Part shown: one piece after another, positions 31,345 to 43,901 of the stretch
How the letters are laid out: the number at the start of each line of letters is the position of its first letter
Numbering within the stretch: position 1 is the stretch's first letter
From: Clitopilus passeckerianus
Taxonomy: Eukaryota; Basidiomycota; Agaricomycetes; Agaricales; Entolomataceae
Reading direction: 5' to 3'
NCBI GenBank assembly: GCA_944990035.1
Contig: CALYLX010000142.1
Location: 1,240,001-1,304,000, forward strand
DNA length: 64,000 nt
Made by a program: the position numbers and the translations under genes
The notes under the pieces: generated by a model
Told to the model about the DNA's origin: nothing
What the model saw: the letters and a program-made list of their open reading frames with translations, nothing else
Database searches by the model: none

Positions 31345-32859
31345 ATGGCGTCCAACGGTACCAACACAATGCCACCGCTCCCAGCGTCGCTGGACTTGCC
31401 GCCTCATCTCAGCGCTCACAAATATTTCCTTGTCTGCACACTCACCGTCGCAGCATGGGACACTCTCGTTTTGTCGCCAAGGACTTGGAGATTGATGAAG
31501 ACGGATGGCTGGCCAGCACTCAAGATTCTCTTCAATTTCCTAAGGCTGTTCATGCCTGCCGAGTTCATTATAGTTGGTGAGCAAATACCTTGCATCCGAC
31601 TTTCCTCCATATCTGACAGCTAATTTCTCTTAGCCGTTGCCTTTTTTGATACCAAGTTTTCTCAAGATGTACGCCCATCTCACCCTTCTATGAACACATC
31701 CATAGCTGAACTCAAATCTAGAAATGCCGGAATTTCTATCTCTTCGAGCCTATCTGCACCGCGATCTTGCTAGCAGCCACCTCTGGTTAGTCTCCACTTG
31801 CTCGGTTCCCACCCTGCTCTAACTCAATTCCCCACAGCCATCCATGTTATCCGCGTACACGCCATATACGATAGGAGTAGGAAGATTTTGGCTCTTATGA
31901 GCACGTTATTTGGGCTTCAAGTCGTCGTGACTGGTGTTGCCAGCGGATTTTACCGCCGTAAGTCCTTCCCATCCCTGCTTTCTCACACGATAATATTGAC
32001 AGAACGTCCACAGCGGTTCCTCTTCTGGATGGCCAAGGGTGCATTGCTGGTCCCAAGCACACCTGGGTCGGTATTTACTGGGTCGCAGTCACCCTCTTCT
32101 ATACCGTTTCGGTGAGTTGCGACTCAATTGTATGGTAAAATTCTTCTCACTCAATTACCATCAGTTCGCTCTCGCTGTCAATCGTTCCTTGCAATCTTTG
32201 GCTGCCAAACCCCTGAGCCCATGGAAGCTCATGCTCCGTGACGGTCTCAACCTCTATGGCGTATGTCACTTCTCTCCGACCACCTCGGTCGTTCGAAACT
32301 GATATTCCACCAATAGGCTATCTTCCTCGTCAACTTAACCAACATGATTTTCTTCTTCGTCATCAAGCCCACAGATGAGAAGGACCCTGTTAAGACAATT
32401 GTCACCAGGTACGGACCCTTCACGATGAGCAGGGTTGTTCAAATAACTGACGCTGATCCTTTTCCGCACAGCATGGCCGCCGTTCTCACCACCTCCATGT
32501 CCCTCCGCATCGTTCTCTCCGTTCGTGGAAACCTAGCTCACGGAGGTTCATTCGCGCTCTCCGCCTCCACCAACACCGGCTCCTCTCGCACCACTCACGT
32601 TATCACCACCCGGACGGGCGGTGGCGTCCCAACCCACATCTCTACCCACGGTGGTAATCACACTTTCACTCTGGATGATGTGCGATCAAAGCCTGAAGGA
32701 GAGTGGACCGGCGACAACAAGTCCAGCGTTAATGATTCTGAAGCTAAAGCCCGTGAGCTGGAAGCTGACCCGGAGCATACCCAGTCCAACATGGGTGTCA
32801 AGATCACTATCAACCGTGAAGTTGACTATGATGAATCCCCATACCCACATGCCAAGTAA
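31345..32859 (+). CDS. Multi-pass membrane protein of the DUF6533-type family
   Basis: Eight exons (31345-31576, 31634-31668, 31722-31785, 31838-31957, 32014-32111, 32165-32260, 32317-32408, 32472-32859) join in phase to 374 residues. The first segment KYFLVCTLTVAAWDTLVLSP is the start of the DUF6533-like domain seen in hundreds of mushroom proteins. About seven hydrophobic helices follow, with landmarks FYLFEPICTAILL, HVIRVHAIYDRS, LLDGQGCIAGP, WVGIYWVAVTLFYTVS and LMLRDGLNLYG. The last 100 residues are hydrophilic and probably cytoplasmic. The family resembles seven-helix receptors in layout, but no ligand or partner is known. Confidence 0.82.
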
Positions 32860-33199
32860 AAGAGGCTCAAGAGACAGATATTTCTTATACCTATCCCAAA
32901 TATCTCCCATATATCTTGTGATGGATGACAATCTTTCTCGATTACCCCTCTATTTATCGTTGCTTAGGTTTGCTTTTAGTTCTTTTACTTTCCTTGTAAC
33001 AACTCTGTATTTTAATTTACACTCTCCACGTCTCCAATAGGCTGCGTCTGAAATAATGTAGATCATTAAGCGATACATTGGTTGAGATTGAGTTGCGTCT
33101 AGATGTTCCATGCTACAATTGTAAATAATTAAGCGGGAATAAAGTATTGGAAAGCCGTTCGATATTCTGGCTGGTATGTGCAATGGTGTTGGTGTACAA
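32860..33199. other. Short convergent intergenic region
   Basis: AT-rich 3' flank shared by the DUF6533-type gene (plus) and the sterol glucosyltransferase (minus). I see no gene in it. Confidence 0.5.
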
Positions 33200-36100
33200 T
33201 TAAGGAAGATACGTATATATAGCATGCATGGCATTGTGGACTCCGTCCTCCTACGAATAAATCCTCAGCAACTAGTCGTATCAGTGAGAAATTGAACTTA
33301 CGCCTCGAATCTTCTCGCCAATAGCGGCTGCCTTCTTCTTGATATCTCTAATATCGGTGTAAGTTCAGGTCTATTTTTCAACTAAATGCACGTACAGATC
33401 CGTAGTTGCCTGGGCAAGAGCGTTGGTGAGATCAGATACTTTGAGGGTCGGGACTTTCAGACCAGCCTAGAGCGCCCCCGTTCAGTTCCTCCATCATCAT
33501 TTGGGCAAAACGAATTCCTACCCCTAATTTCTGCACCCGCGAAGCCCAGAAGAACTGGTCTCCAAACCAGGGCTTAATGATAGTGGGTTTTCCAGCACGA
33601 AGACTGGCTCCAGTTGTCCCAGCACCTCCATGATGCAAGACGGCGTCGACCTTTGGGAACAACCAATCGTGGGGTACTTTGTCGAGTACGTAGCATTCTG
33701 GGGGCATCTCTCCATCGTCTTTCTCGTTCTCCGCACTCATTCGTGATGACCAGCCTTTGGAGATGATTGCTCGAACACCACCTTGAAACAAGCCTCAGTG
33801 TATTTTACTCTTAGGGCAGGGTGGAACATACTCTGGAGAACAGCTTCAACAATACGTGCCGTAACGCGCCGTGGTCGAGGCACAGTTATGCTTCCGAAGC
33901 CGATGTACACAAGAGGCTTTCTGTCAGCACGTGCTTTTGCCATGAACTGGAGAAGTGATTCCGGAGGAGCCCAATTAAGGTCAGGGTTATCGAGGAACCA
34001 ACTATCAGAGGTTACCAGCTGTGTGCTGTGTGCGAGGGAAATTCACGTACTATCCAGAGATGATGTTGGAGTCACCCCAGTCTAACGGCTTGGGGACGAC
34101 AGCCTGGAAGGTGTTGATGAGCTGACTTGTCAAGGACAAGAAAAAGCTCTATCACATACCGAAGAGAAGTTGTATATAGAGATGATCTTCGATTGCGCAA
34201 GGTGTCCCATGTCGGTATTCTCGAGATTCAAGGTCTGTCGTCGCCATCTGTTGATCTGACCAGAGGTAGCCGCCCAAAACACATTGCTACGAAGGCGGGC
34301 AGTCTTAAGCAATGGCAAGGACGATCCAATGATGTTTTTACCTGAATAAAACATATCTTGAAATGGCGTCAGTAATCGGAGGAATGGAGGGTACAAATGC
34401 TACTTACGAGGCACTGTTGAAAGTCGGCGACTCCACTGGAGGGCTGAGGAAAGGGTGTGGAAACTCAGAAGTCCTGTGGGGGTTTACATCAGTGCGACGT
34501 CGAGACCGGGTACAGAGGGCTTACTTGCTCCAAGGCATGGTAAATGTTCTGAAGTATGGTACATCTGTTAACATTTGGCATGTGTTCTGAGCATATATTA
34601 AATGAAGAAAACGCACGTAACGCTTCTGCAATGTGTACACCTGCCATAGCCGACGGGCTTTCCAGTAATACATCTGCGTCGTGACAAGCATGCCATGCAT
34701 CGACAAGTACTTCAAGGAATTCAGCGTGTGGGAGCTGACGGCGGAAGAAAAAATGGACATACGTTGATCAAGCCAGGGCCTGAACTACTCAGGAAGCCGG
34801 GGTTAGGATGAGGATAACTATGGGTAGTGCAATTGAACTTACGTTACGGAGGCTCTCTTTGAAGAACTCTGGAGAGAACATCTGGCAAACAAAGATCAGA
34901 AAGAGTACATTCTTGGTCGAACTAGACCCCACCTTATTCTCAACACTCAACTTCATGAGCGCCCCTGGATCACCTCCTGCAGTGCGGTGGTTAATCCCGA
35001 ATCCCCGAATCCAATCCGAGTACTCCTGGTGCGTAACAATTGTCACGCGATGTCCCTTTTTCTTCAAACCAAGAGCAAGAGCAATATATGGTTGCACATC
35101 ACCACGAGACCCAATGGTTAGACACACAAAGTGTCGCGGAGAGATGTCTCCCAGCACGCCTCGCGGCATGTTAATGGCCTTTGGTACTTTCAGCTGGATC
35201 GCTGGGGGTAAACCAATGGCAATGGCCGCGGCTAGAGAACGGGCCAGAGGTGCAATAACAGCGGTAGCATTGCGATGATATCGAGGTGGCTGCTTGGAAG
35301 ATACAGATGAGGTCGAGGTCGAAGAACCGAGCTCAGACGTTGCGTCACTGCTCGGTGGAGTCAGAGGGGCAAGAGCATTATCTATTGCCTTTGTGATACG
35401 CTTGAGGGCCTCGTCACGAATAGAGGCCGAGCTGAATATGAGTTTGAGCGGGGGGTGGTGGCGAAATTCGAGGTGCAAGCCTTCGGCATGGCTGACATGT
35501 ACTCGGAAAGTCTTGATATTCTCCAGGTCCGAGAGCGCGACCTTGCGTTTGATTGGGTTTGAGAGCAGGTACTTTCCCCAGAAACACAGATAATGCGGGG
35601 AAAGAATGAAATATCCTGTCATAAAAATACGGCCATAGAGTCTGGTGTGGACAACTAGAGAAGTATGTCTGACTAACGATGCCAAATGAATAAAAACACA
35701 CACTTACTCCACAGTTCCGACTCCCAAGCATCCAAGGCCAGTGCGGCTCGAAGCCGATTCTCTTTTGAATGGAGGTGATGCCCATCCGAGGCCGCAGAAG
35801 GAAATCCCAGCGGCCCCATATCAAAGAAGATAGGTGAATGTTGTCCACTCGTCTTGCTTGCTTGCTTGACCTCCGCAATGTATTGATGAAACGTGTTCCA
35901 AGTCTCGTTGGGGAAAAGTGTTGCGACATTAACGGAATGGTGCTCCGGAGGTATATCGAGAGCTTCATCCTGTGATCCGCCTTCGCCCTGCAAGTTAGGT
36001 GTGATTCGAAGTACCGCCATGGACGGAAATTCGGCGTAGGTAGTGTGCTCTATTTCGGAAATCTCGGTGATAGGTATGCTGAAGCGGATGCCTTGACTAT

Positions 36101-37256
36101 GAGTGCCCAGGGAAGGTGCCAGGGCTTCGTTTCGTCTGCGGTGGCTGAGAAATACTGCTCCTTTTGACCGGCGAATTAGCATGCCGAAGCTATGCCTCAA
36201 GGAGACCTCAAAACCTGTGATTTCTCTCCGCCAATCGAGAGCAGCTTCTTCTCTCTCAAACTCGATATCCGTTACACTTTGATGGCGTCCGATGCCAAGT
36301 TGAATACGAACCCGGCAAGGGTCGCTTGGATCGACAGGTAATACCTTGTGGATTGAGGCAACTTATGAGTAACGTCAGTCAACAGTAATGAATGCACTGG
36401 AAAATTTCAACTTACGCAATATGCTACTCAAGGGCCGAACCTTCTCCCCGTCACTGTGGGACGTGTAGCTACAGATCATTTCTTCAGAAAGCTCCATCCA
36501 AACTCGGAGCTTTGGCCGCCATCCTTTCCTGTGTATGATAGCTGTCCCCGACTTAATGAGGGTCCCAGAAGACAAGCCATCTGGTCCTGCTTGGCTGTCT
36601 TCCAGCGACGCATGGAATGCAATTCTGTGCGTAGTGAAATGAATGACACCCTACCATCCAGAGCTTGAATAGCCATTGACACCACAAAAGATATTAAGAT
36701 GACTTACGATGATCAGGACAGGGATTTCATGGATAACACATCCGTCAGCTTCAAGCAGTAGCTCCTCGGTCTCATCGCCCTCTGCCAGGGGACCGAACTC
36801 TTCGATGAGTAGATCAACGAGCTTTGTTGGCTCTAACTTCCAGGGTTCGGTTGTAGGTTTCCTTGACAGAGTCCCCGACGGCTCCGTGGAAACCTGGCTG
36901 GCAACAGACTCAACTTCATCCGAAAGTTCTTCTGGATCGGCGCTTTCAGGTTCTTGTATGGGGTCCAAAGTAGTCCCAAGTACGTTGAGTTTGTAAGCGC
37001 GAGATGCAACAGCCCGTTCTTCGTCAGTGAAGTCTCCAGCGATCAGGTGGGCAAACCCGCTTGAGTCAGGTTTCGCGACACCACTTCCACGAAAATCGAT
37101 GCAGCCATTTGACGAAAGAAACTCCTTCCATTTTGCCGCTTCTCCATATAATCGGGATAGTGTCGGAGGGTCCTGTTGCGTTATAACGGCTTCATCATCA
37201 TCACTGAGTGTGCTCCTGCGAGATGGTGAACGGTGAAGTCGACAAGGCCTCCGCAT
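33200..37256 (-). CDS. Sterol 3-beta-glucosyltransferase (Atg26/Ugt51 type)
   Basis: A many-exon gene starts at ATG 37256 and ends at TAA 33200 in a 51-nt last exon (33250-33200). The N-terminal half holds a PH-like part ([20 protein letters not shown]) and GRAM-like parts ([13 protein letters not shown] with [13 protein letters not shown]). The catalytic half begins [23 protein letters not shown], with [14 protein letters not shown] and a domain 2 that includes ISKGWSSR, then the UDP-sugar signature [15 protein letters not shown] with [14 protein letters not shown]. Known role: transfers glucose from UDP-glucose to ergosterol or other sterols at membranes; PH/GRAM parts bind phosphoinositides, and the Komagataella homolog acts in pexophagy. 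The 3' region was corrected by adding the exons after 33540 ([15 protein letters not shown] and following). Confidence 0.9.
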
Positions 37257-37831
37257 GGTGAATTGACTGGTATATCAAAGAGCAAAGAGCATTGGATGAT
37301 CGACACGGAATCCGAAAATATTTATTGCAAGTTTCACGAATGCGGACCCCGGCTTGGTAAACGGATGGGTATCGCAGGTGATGTCACGGAGCCTTACGCA
37401 TCCTGGTTGAAAACGTCCGGGTATCTCCTTCAGCAACCCTGGAGCAATGAGCCTGTTGATAACGACAATGATTTGCCCATAATTTCCGTTCCACAACAAA
37501 CGGCGTGGACTCCTTGCAATTGGGGAGTAAATGACCAAACCTCGAGGTCGCTGCTTCCGAGCATCCGGTTAATGGGTTGGCCAACGTCGATCGCTCGATG
37601 ACGTAAGCAAACCGACACAATCACATGCCGTGTTGACCCATTTAGCCGTTGCACAATTGCATGGCACGCTTGGTCCACTGACAGTTTCATGACACTGACA
37701 GGGAAATCGGCCCCAGGCAGAGCCCCAACAGAAGCCCATACTGAGTCAGCCAAACTTAGATGTTTATCTCCAACGTATCGATAACTTGACGAGAGTCTTT
37801 GCTGGAACCTTATCATAGCCCATCGACTGCA
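37257..37831. other. Divergent promoter region
   Basis: 575 bases between the sterol glucosyltransferase start (minus) and the first metallo-beta-lactamase gene (plus). Several open frames overlap here on both strands but none has a recognisable product. Confidence 0.5.
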
Positions 37832-38725
37832 ATGGCTTTACCTGCTCCTACTGATGCTCAGCCGTATTGTCGCGTCTCTGCGTTAGAGGGTGGCATACTT
37901 AAAATGCCAACTTCATTTGCTTGCAAGGATGCACCGCCAGATGAAATCCTTCCATGCCCGTGCCTTGCTTTTCTACTAGTGCATTCTGGAACAGGACACA
38001 AGTTTGTGTTCGACCTCGGGATTCGCAGGGAATGGGGCGATTTACCTCCTGCTGCCATTGGGTTCCTCAAAGAACACCCGGAGCATATTGTGATCGACGA
38101 GGACGTACTTGAAGCCCTGGCCAAAGGCGGAACATCGCCTTCAGACATCGATACCATCGGCATCTCGCATGCTCATTTCGATCATATTGGTGACCCCTCC
38201 CTTTTCACAACAAGTAAATTCGTTGTTGGAGGGGAAACGGAGGAACTCTTGAAGAACGGTTATCCTCAGAACGCTACGTCCATGTTCGCCTCCGATATGC
38301 TCCCCAAAGATCGCACGACCTTCCTTTACCCTGACCAGTGGAAGCCAATCGGCCCATTCCCTCGTGCCCTCGACTTCTTTAACGATGGGAGCTTATACAT
38401 CGTCGATGCACCCGGTCATCTGCCCGGGCACATTAATCTGCTCGCGCGTACCTCGGCTGACGGAGGTTGGATATACCTCGCGGGAGATAGCGTCCACCAT
38501 TGGGATATTCTCAATGGCAAGGCAGAGGTGGCTGTCGGGCATCCTTTCTTTGGACACACTTTTTGCCTTCACCAGAATAAGGAAGCAGCCCTAGAAACGA
38601 TCGACCGGATGCGCCAGCTGTTGAAGCTGCCTCGTGTACGATTATTGCTTGCGCATGACGAACCATGGTACAAGGAGAATAAGGGAGGTGACGCGTTCTG
38701 GCCAGGGGCAATCCAGTCTCTCTGA
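37832..38725 (+). CDS. Metallo-beta-lactamase-fold hydrolase, acyl-homoserine-lactonase-like (copy 1)
   Basis: Single exon of 297 codons from ATG 37832. Zinc ligands expected for the lactonase branch are all visible: HAHFDH (residues 113-118), the His of PGHLPGH, the Asp of AGDSVHH and the His of LLAHDEPW. There is no signal peptide, so it is probably cytoplasmic. Established knowledge: intracellular lactonases of this fold from Coprinopsis cinerea hydrolyse acyl-homoserine lactones of Gram-negative bacteria; whether this protein does so is inference. A close relative follows in tandem at 39088. Confidence 0.8.
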   Translation: MALPAPTDAQPYCRVSALEGGILKMPTSFACKDAPPDEILPCPCLAFLLVHSGTGHKFVFDLGIRREWGDLPPAAIGFLKEHPEHIVIDEDVLEALAKGGTSPSDIDTIGISHAHFDHIGDPSLFTTSKFVVGGETEELLKNGYPQNATSMFASDMLPKDRTTFLYPDQWKPIGPFPRALDFFNDGSLYIVDAPGHLPGHINLLARTSADGGWIYLAGDSVHHWDILNGKAEVAVGHPFFGHTFCLHQNKEAALETIDRMRQLLKLPRVRLLLAHDEPWYKENKGGDAFWPGAIQSL

Positions 38726-39087
38726 GTAATGTTGCATTAACAAACTAACGATGTGTAATAAATATGACCGTTCATACCCACTCAAGAGGAGTGCGGTGTA
38801 CCCAGGATACATAAGCAAGAATGAGACCAACGTCCAAATCTGAGAAAGGTACTCAATGATGATGACTTTCGTCCCACCACGGACGCCTTTTCGTTATTCT
38901 CTAAGTGATTGATCTCGAGTCATGATTTATACGTAGCCTTCTGTAATAGACACTTCATTGGTTCAAAGTCCGGGAATGTATCCTCAAGTCAGCTGTCTGA
39001 CTCATACTTGAGGGAGTGATTTCTCTCGCGCTTCCCTCATTGGCGACTGTACACAGGTTTCGTTCTTCAGACCCTCGACTGGGAAAG
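38726..39087. other. Intergenic region between tandem metallo-beta-lactamase genes
   Basis: 362 bases containing the 3' end of copy 1 and the promoter of copy 2. No further gene seen. Confidence 0.5.
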
Positions 39088-39974
39088 ATGGCGTTACCTC
39101 TCCCAGGAACCAAGCAAGCGTACTGCAATATCTCCGCACTCGAGGCAGGCGTCCTTGGGCTTCCGTTATCTATGCTTCTCACCAATCCCCAGCTACAAGG
39201 TACAACGAGTATCACACCAACCCTCTCATTCCTGATCCGGCATTCTTCAAAGAAAGAGAATTTCTCTTTGATCTGGGTTGCCGAAAAGACTGGGATCAGC
39301 TACCCCCTTCCACCGTTGAATGGACTCGTACCCACTTCCAGCACTTAGAAATCGAACAAGATGTAGTGGAATCCTTGCAAAAGGGAGGCCTCAAACCATC
39401 CGAAATTGACACCGTCTGCCTTTCTCATATTCACTTTGACCACATCGGAGATCCTACCCTCTTTCCAGAGACCACTTTCATTCTGGGTGACGCGGCAAAG
39501 CATAGGATAGACGACGGATACCCAGGCAATCTGGACTCAGGCGTCGCATCGAATCTTCTCCCAATAGATCGAACGCGATGGCTTTCTCCAAAAGGTTGGG
39601 AACCCATTGGTCCATTCCCTCGATCATTGGATTTCTACGGGGACGGAAGCCTCTATCTCATAGATGCACCTGGTCACATTGATGGCCATCTCAATATCCT
39701 AGCTCGCACCTCTTCTGACGGCGCATGGATTCTCCTTGCTGGGGACAGCGCCCACCATTGGGATTTAATCACCGGAAATTCCAAGATTGCGACGGACATC
39801 CCAGGAGTTGGGTGTTCACATCAGTACAAGGAAGCTGCAGAAGAACAATTGCAGAGAATACGAGAGCTGATGAAGATACCGAGGGTTCAGGTAATTCTGT
39901 CGCATGATGAACCATGGTATAGGGAGAACGAAGGAGGACTGGCGTTTTTACCTGGAAAAATTCTCAGCCTGTAG
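39088..39974 (+). CDS. Metallo-beta-lactamase-fold hydrolase, acyl-homoserine-lactonase-like (copy 2)
   Basis: Tandem paralog of the gene at 37832, about 296 residues. It starts at ATG 39088 (MALPLPGTKQAYC, compare MALPAPTDAQPYC of copy 1) and has HIHFDHIGD, APGHIDGH, AGDSAHHWD and LSHDEPWYREN, so all metal ligands are kept. The frame slips by one base around the AAAGAAAG stretch 39249-39256: with one more A the sequence reads through EFLFDLGCRKDW into the second block, colinear with copy 1. Without that base the frame would stop at 39346-39348. I treat the slip as probable sequencing error and the gene as intact. The 3' end is 97 bases from the convergent DAHP synthase gene. Confidence 0.72.
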
Positions 39975-40071
39975 GGCACGGAAACACTCGATTGCATTGT
40001 ACAGGTTACAGGATGACATTTCGGATGACGATCGATGACTCTACGCACTACGAACTAATAGCTCGTCCAAA

Positions 40072-41460
<1,389 letters not shown>

Positions 41461-41809
41461 CGTAGACTTGCTCTGCTTCCTATCTGCAAGGGTAGTTTAC
41501 TCAGAGAAACTTCGTGATAAAGTTGACGAAAAAAGACAATACATGGGTTGTTCGTTCGTTTTTAAAAAAGAGGTGGCCTTTCAAAAGAGTCGAACGTGCG
41601 GCCTGCTTGGGATCTGACTCGATCGACACCTTGCTCGCTACCAAATTATTCAAACGCTCAACATCATAAATCCCCTTTTGGAAGTTTTCTGCACGTGATT
41701 GACCTTACTCCTCCATGTCGCGAAACTTCAAACTTTCTGCCAGCAGCCATTCTTCACTTTTTGAACGGCCAACACCCTACGCTAACTTTCACCACATCTC
41801 TTCTCAACC
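41461..41809. other. Divergent promoter region of DAHP synthase and TIM9
   Basis: 349 bases between two divergent starts. A 5' leader intron for DAHP synthase is possible because a TTGCAG acceptor-like site lies 24 bases before its ATG. Nothing else is recognised. Confidence 0.45.
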
Positions 41810-42252
41810 ATGGATATGTCAAATTTCAATGCGGCCGAACAGGCGCATATGACGAAGGTTATTGAGAGGAAGCAGGTATGTGCTCAGGACTACGCCGGAT
41901 ATCTTGCCTCTGACGCGACGAGTGAACAGATGCAAGACTTCTTGAAAATGTATTCTAACCTTGTAGAGAAATGTTTCACCTCATGTTGCAACGACTTCAC
42001 AAGCAAGTCGCTTAGTTCCAAAGAGGTGCGTCTCTACCACCACTTTGCATAGAGCCATATTGACGGCTTGTGTACAGGAAACCTGCGTCATGAACTGTAC
42101 CGAGAAGTTCCTCAAACACTCAGAGAGGATAGGCTCACGGTTCGCAGAACTTACTGCAGGTGCGCATTGACCTGTGTGGAGTTCTTTATAGTTCTGACCT
42201 TTTTATAGAGGGTATGGGTGGCGCTGCAGGTGGCCTACCAGGCTCCAGTTGA
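41810..42252 (+). CDS. TIM9: Mitochondrial import inner membrane translocase subunit Tim9
   Basis: Exons 41810-41875, 41930-42025, 42078-42159 and 42209-42252 give 95 residues, the usual size of a small Tim. The twin CX3C motif is complete: CFTSC at residues 37-41 and CVMNC at 57-61. The sequence MQDFLKMYSNLVEKCF and KFLKHSERIGSRFAEL matches Tim9. Known role: with Tim10 it forms the hexameric chaperone of the intermembrane space that carries hydrophobic precursors to the TIM22 complex. It lacks a cleavable presequence, as expected, and is imported through the Mia40 disulphide relay. The C-terminus is Gly-rich. Confidence 0.93.
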
Positions 42253-42737
42253 ACTGTTCACCACTAGATCATAGTCCAATTCAGCATTGTATAATCAAAC
42301 TCCTAATATTATTGCTCTTGGCTTTGCAAGTCGGCCCGGCTATTCAGAACCACCACTCATCCAAGCCGGTCCTCAATGAGTCCTGTGTGAACGAAGTCAA
42401 CCGAGGTATCCAGCGTTTCGATCTGTCGGGGATGTGGACATGTTCCTTCTGCACCGACTTCCATCGTTTTTTTGGCAAGTTATTCTCCCGGATTCGATCT
42501 ATTTCCTCAACGTTCGATTAACCACATTCAAACGACTCTCGTGGTGAGGCACGGTTACCGAGAGTCTCACCATTTCCTCGTGGCTGAATACAGTCAGCCC
42601 TCTGGAATGGTGGCATCACTTCCCAGACCCAGGATGCCCACAAGAATGAGCCTTGGATATATTCGGGTAGCCGGGCTCTATATAATGCAGTCGCGTCTCC
42701 TGTATGTCGGCTTCCCAGATCTCAATCCTGTTACCCC
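42253..42737. other. Intergenic region upstream of the peroxiredoxin gene
   Basis: Contains the 3' flank of TIM9 and the peroxiredoxin promoter, with a TATA-like element near 42677. The open frames at 42249-42521 and 42472-42786 have no known product. Confidence 0.5.
42677..42685 (+). promoter_or_regulatory. TATA-like element of the peroxiredoxin gene
   Basis: The sequence CTATATAAT lies about 55 bases before the start codon at 42738, which fits a TATA box with a short leader. Position and sequence only; no other promoter element supports it. Confidence 0.4.
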
Positions 42738-43436
42738 ATGTCGTTCAAATCACTCATCAGCAAGAAAGCACCTTCGGTCACGTTGACCAACTATGACGGC
42801 CAAGAGTTCAAGCTAGATCCTGGGAGTACAGGGTTGCCAATTGCGCTGTTCTTCTACCCTCAGTCAGGTATGTGCTTTCGCCTGCATCTCTCCATCACGT
42901 TCTCCTCAACAGTTTCATAGGAACATACGGCTGCACGAAAGAAGCCTGCCAATTTCGTGACGCAATAGCTGAGAAGGACACCTTCAAGCCTGGGAAAGTT
43001 CAGGTCATCGGCATCAGCCCCGATCCCGTGGAAAAGCAGAAACAGTTCGTGGAGAATCAGAAGCTAACGGTATGTATTTCGCAACATAGCTTCGATTTAT
43101 TGCTGATGAGACTGCAGTATCCTGTACTGAGTGACGTAGACGGTGTAGCAAGCAAGGCCTACGGGATCGGGAAGGCAATGTTCGGGTTAGCAGCCATTGC
43201 ACGGGTTACTTTCATCATTGACAAGGAAGGTATTGTAAGGTATGCTGACTCCGCTAGTCTTCCCAATTGCGACTTTGATCGAGGTTCCCAGAGACGCTTT
43301 GGATGCCACGCTCAACTATGGCGCACATTCGAAATTTGTGGACAAATGGTTGACGAAGCTGGAGGAGGATGATAAGGCTCAACCTACTGCTACCATGGCG
43401 GCGGTAGCCGAGCCAACACCCGCTACCTCCTCTTGA
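42738..43436 (+). CDS. Peroxiredoxin, PrxQ/BCP type (Dot5-like)
   Basis: Exons 42738-42867, 42921-43069, 43118-43239 and 43292-43436 join in phase to 181 residues. The active site YGCTKEACQFRD has the peroxidatic Cys48 and a second Cys53 five residues on, the mark of atypical two-Cys PrxQ proteins. Further family parts are YPVLSDVDG and VTFIIDKEGIVR. These enzymes reduce hydrogen peroxide and organic peroxides with electrons from thioredoxin. In yeast the relative Dot5 is nuclear; no targeting signal is clear here. The last 25 residues (AVAEPTPATSS) are an Ala/Thr-rich tail. Confidence 0.9.
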
Positions 43437-43901
43437 AACGGTTACGTAGGATAGGATAGTCGTCGTTCGATGGTTTGTCACTTCCATGGGAATTTTACCT
43501 CCAGTTGATTCCCAGTCGCAACTTGACACTTAATCAGATTGAACGATACCTGCCGGCCTGATACACCGGATTGTTATTTTTATTTAAGTGCAAATGATAA
43601 CTGGTGAGTATCATGAGGTGAAAGCTGTAAAAAAGCATCGAAAATGTCCACACCAAATCAGAATCGAACGTTGCCTTAGGTTTCCTGGGAATCTTGGAAT
43701 CATGATCCCAGTGGAGGCAGTGGCTGTACTGCAGCCACCAGTTGATATCAAAGGCTGACCGGGAGCAGATGTCTACCAGTGCTACGACTATGAATAGCAA
43801 AAATAACAAATGGCCCTTTCCCATCGCATACAGCCCTTCCAGCAGAACACCCTTCCCTCGACTCCGTTTGAACTTGGTTGAAGGATACAACCTTCACCCT
43901 C
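43437..43901. other. Intergenic, no gene recognised
   Basis: 465 bases between the peroxiredoxin gene and the following F-box gene, both on the plus strand. Only shadow open frames on the minus strand. Confidence 0.5.

Noticed and set aside
33240..37256. Glycosyltransferase and metallo-beta-lactamase genes as a biosynthetic cluster
   Set aside because: No core synthase or shared regulatory signal is present; the genes are unrelated by function.
39016..39348. Metallo-beta-lactamase copy 2 as a truncated pseudogene
   Set aside because: All active-site residues remain after a single one-base slip that resembles the slips in essential genes of this window.
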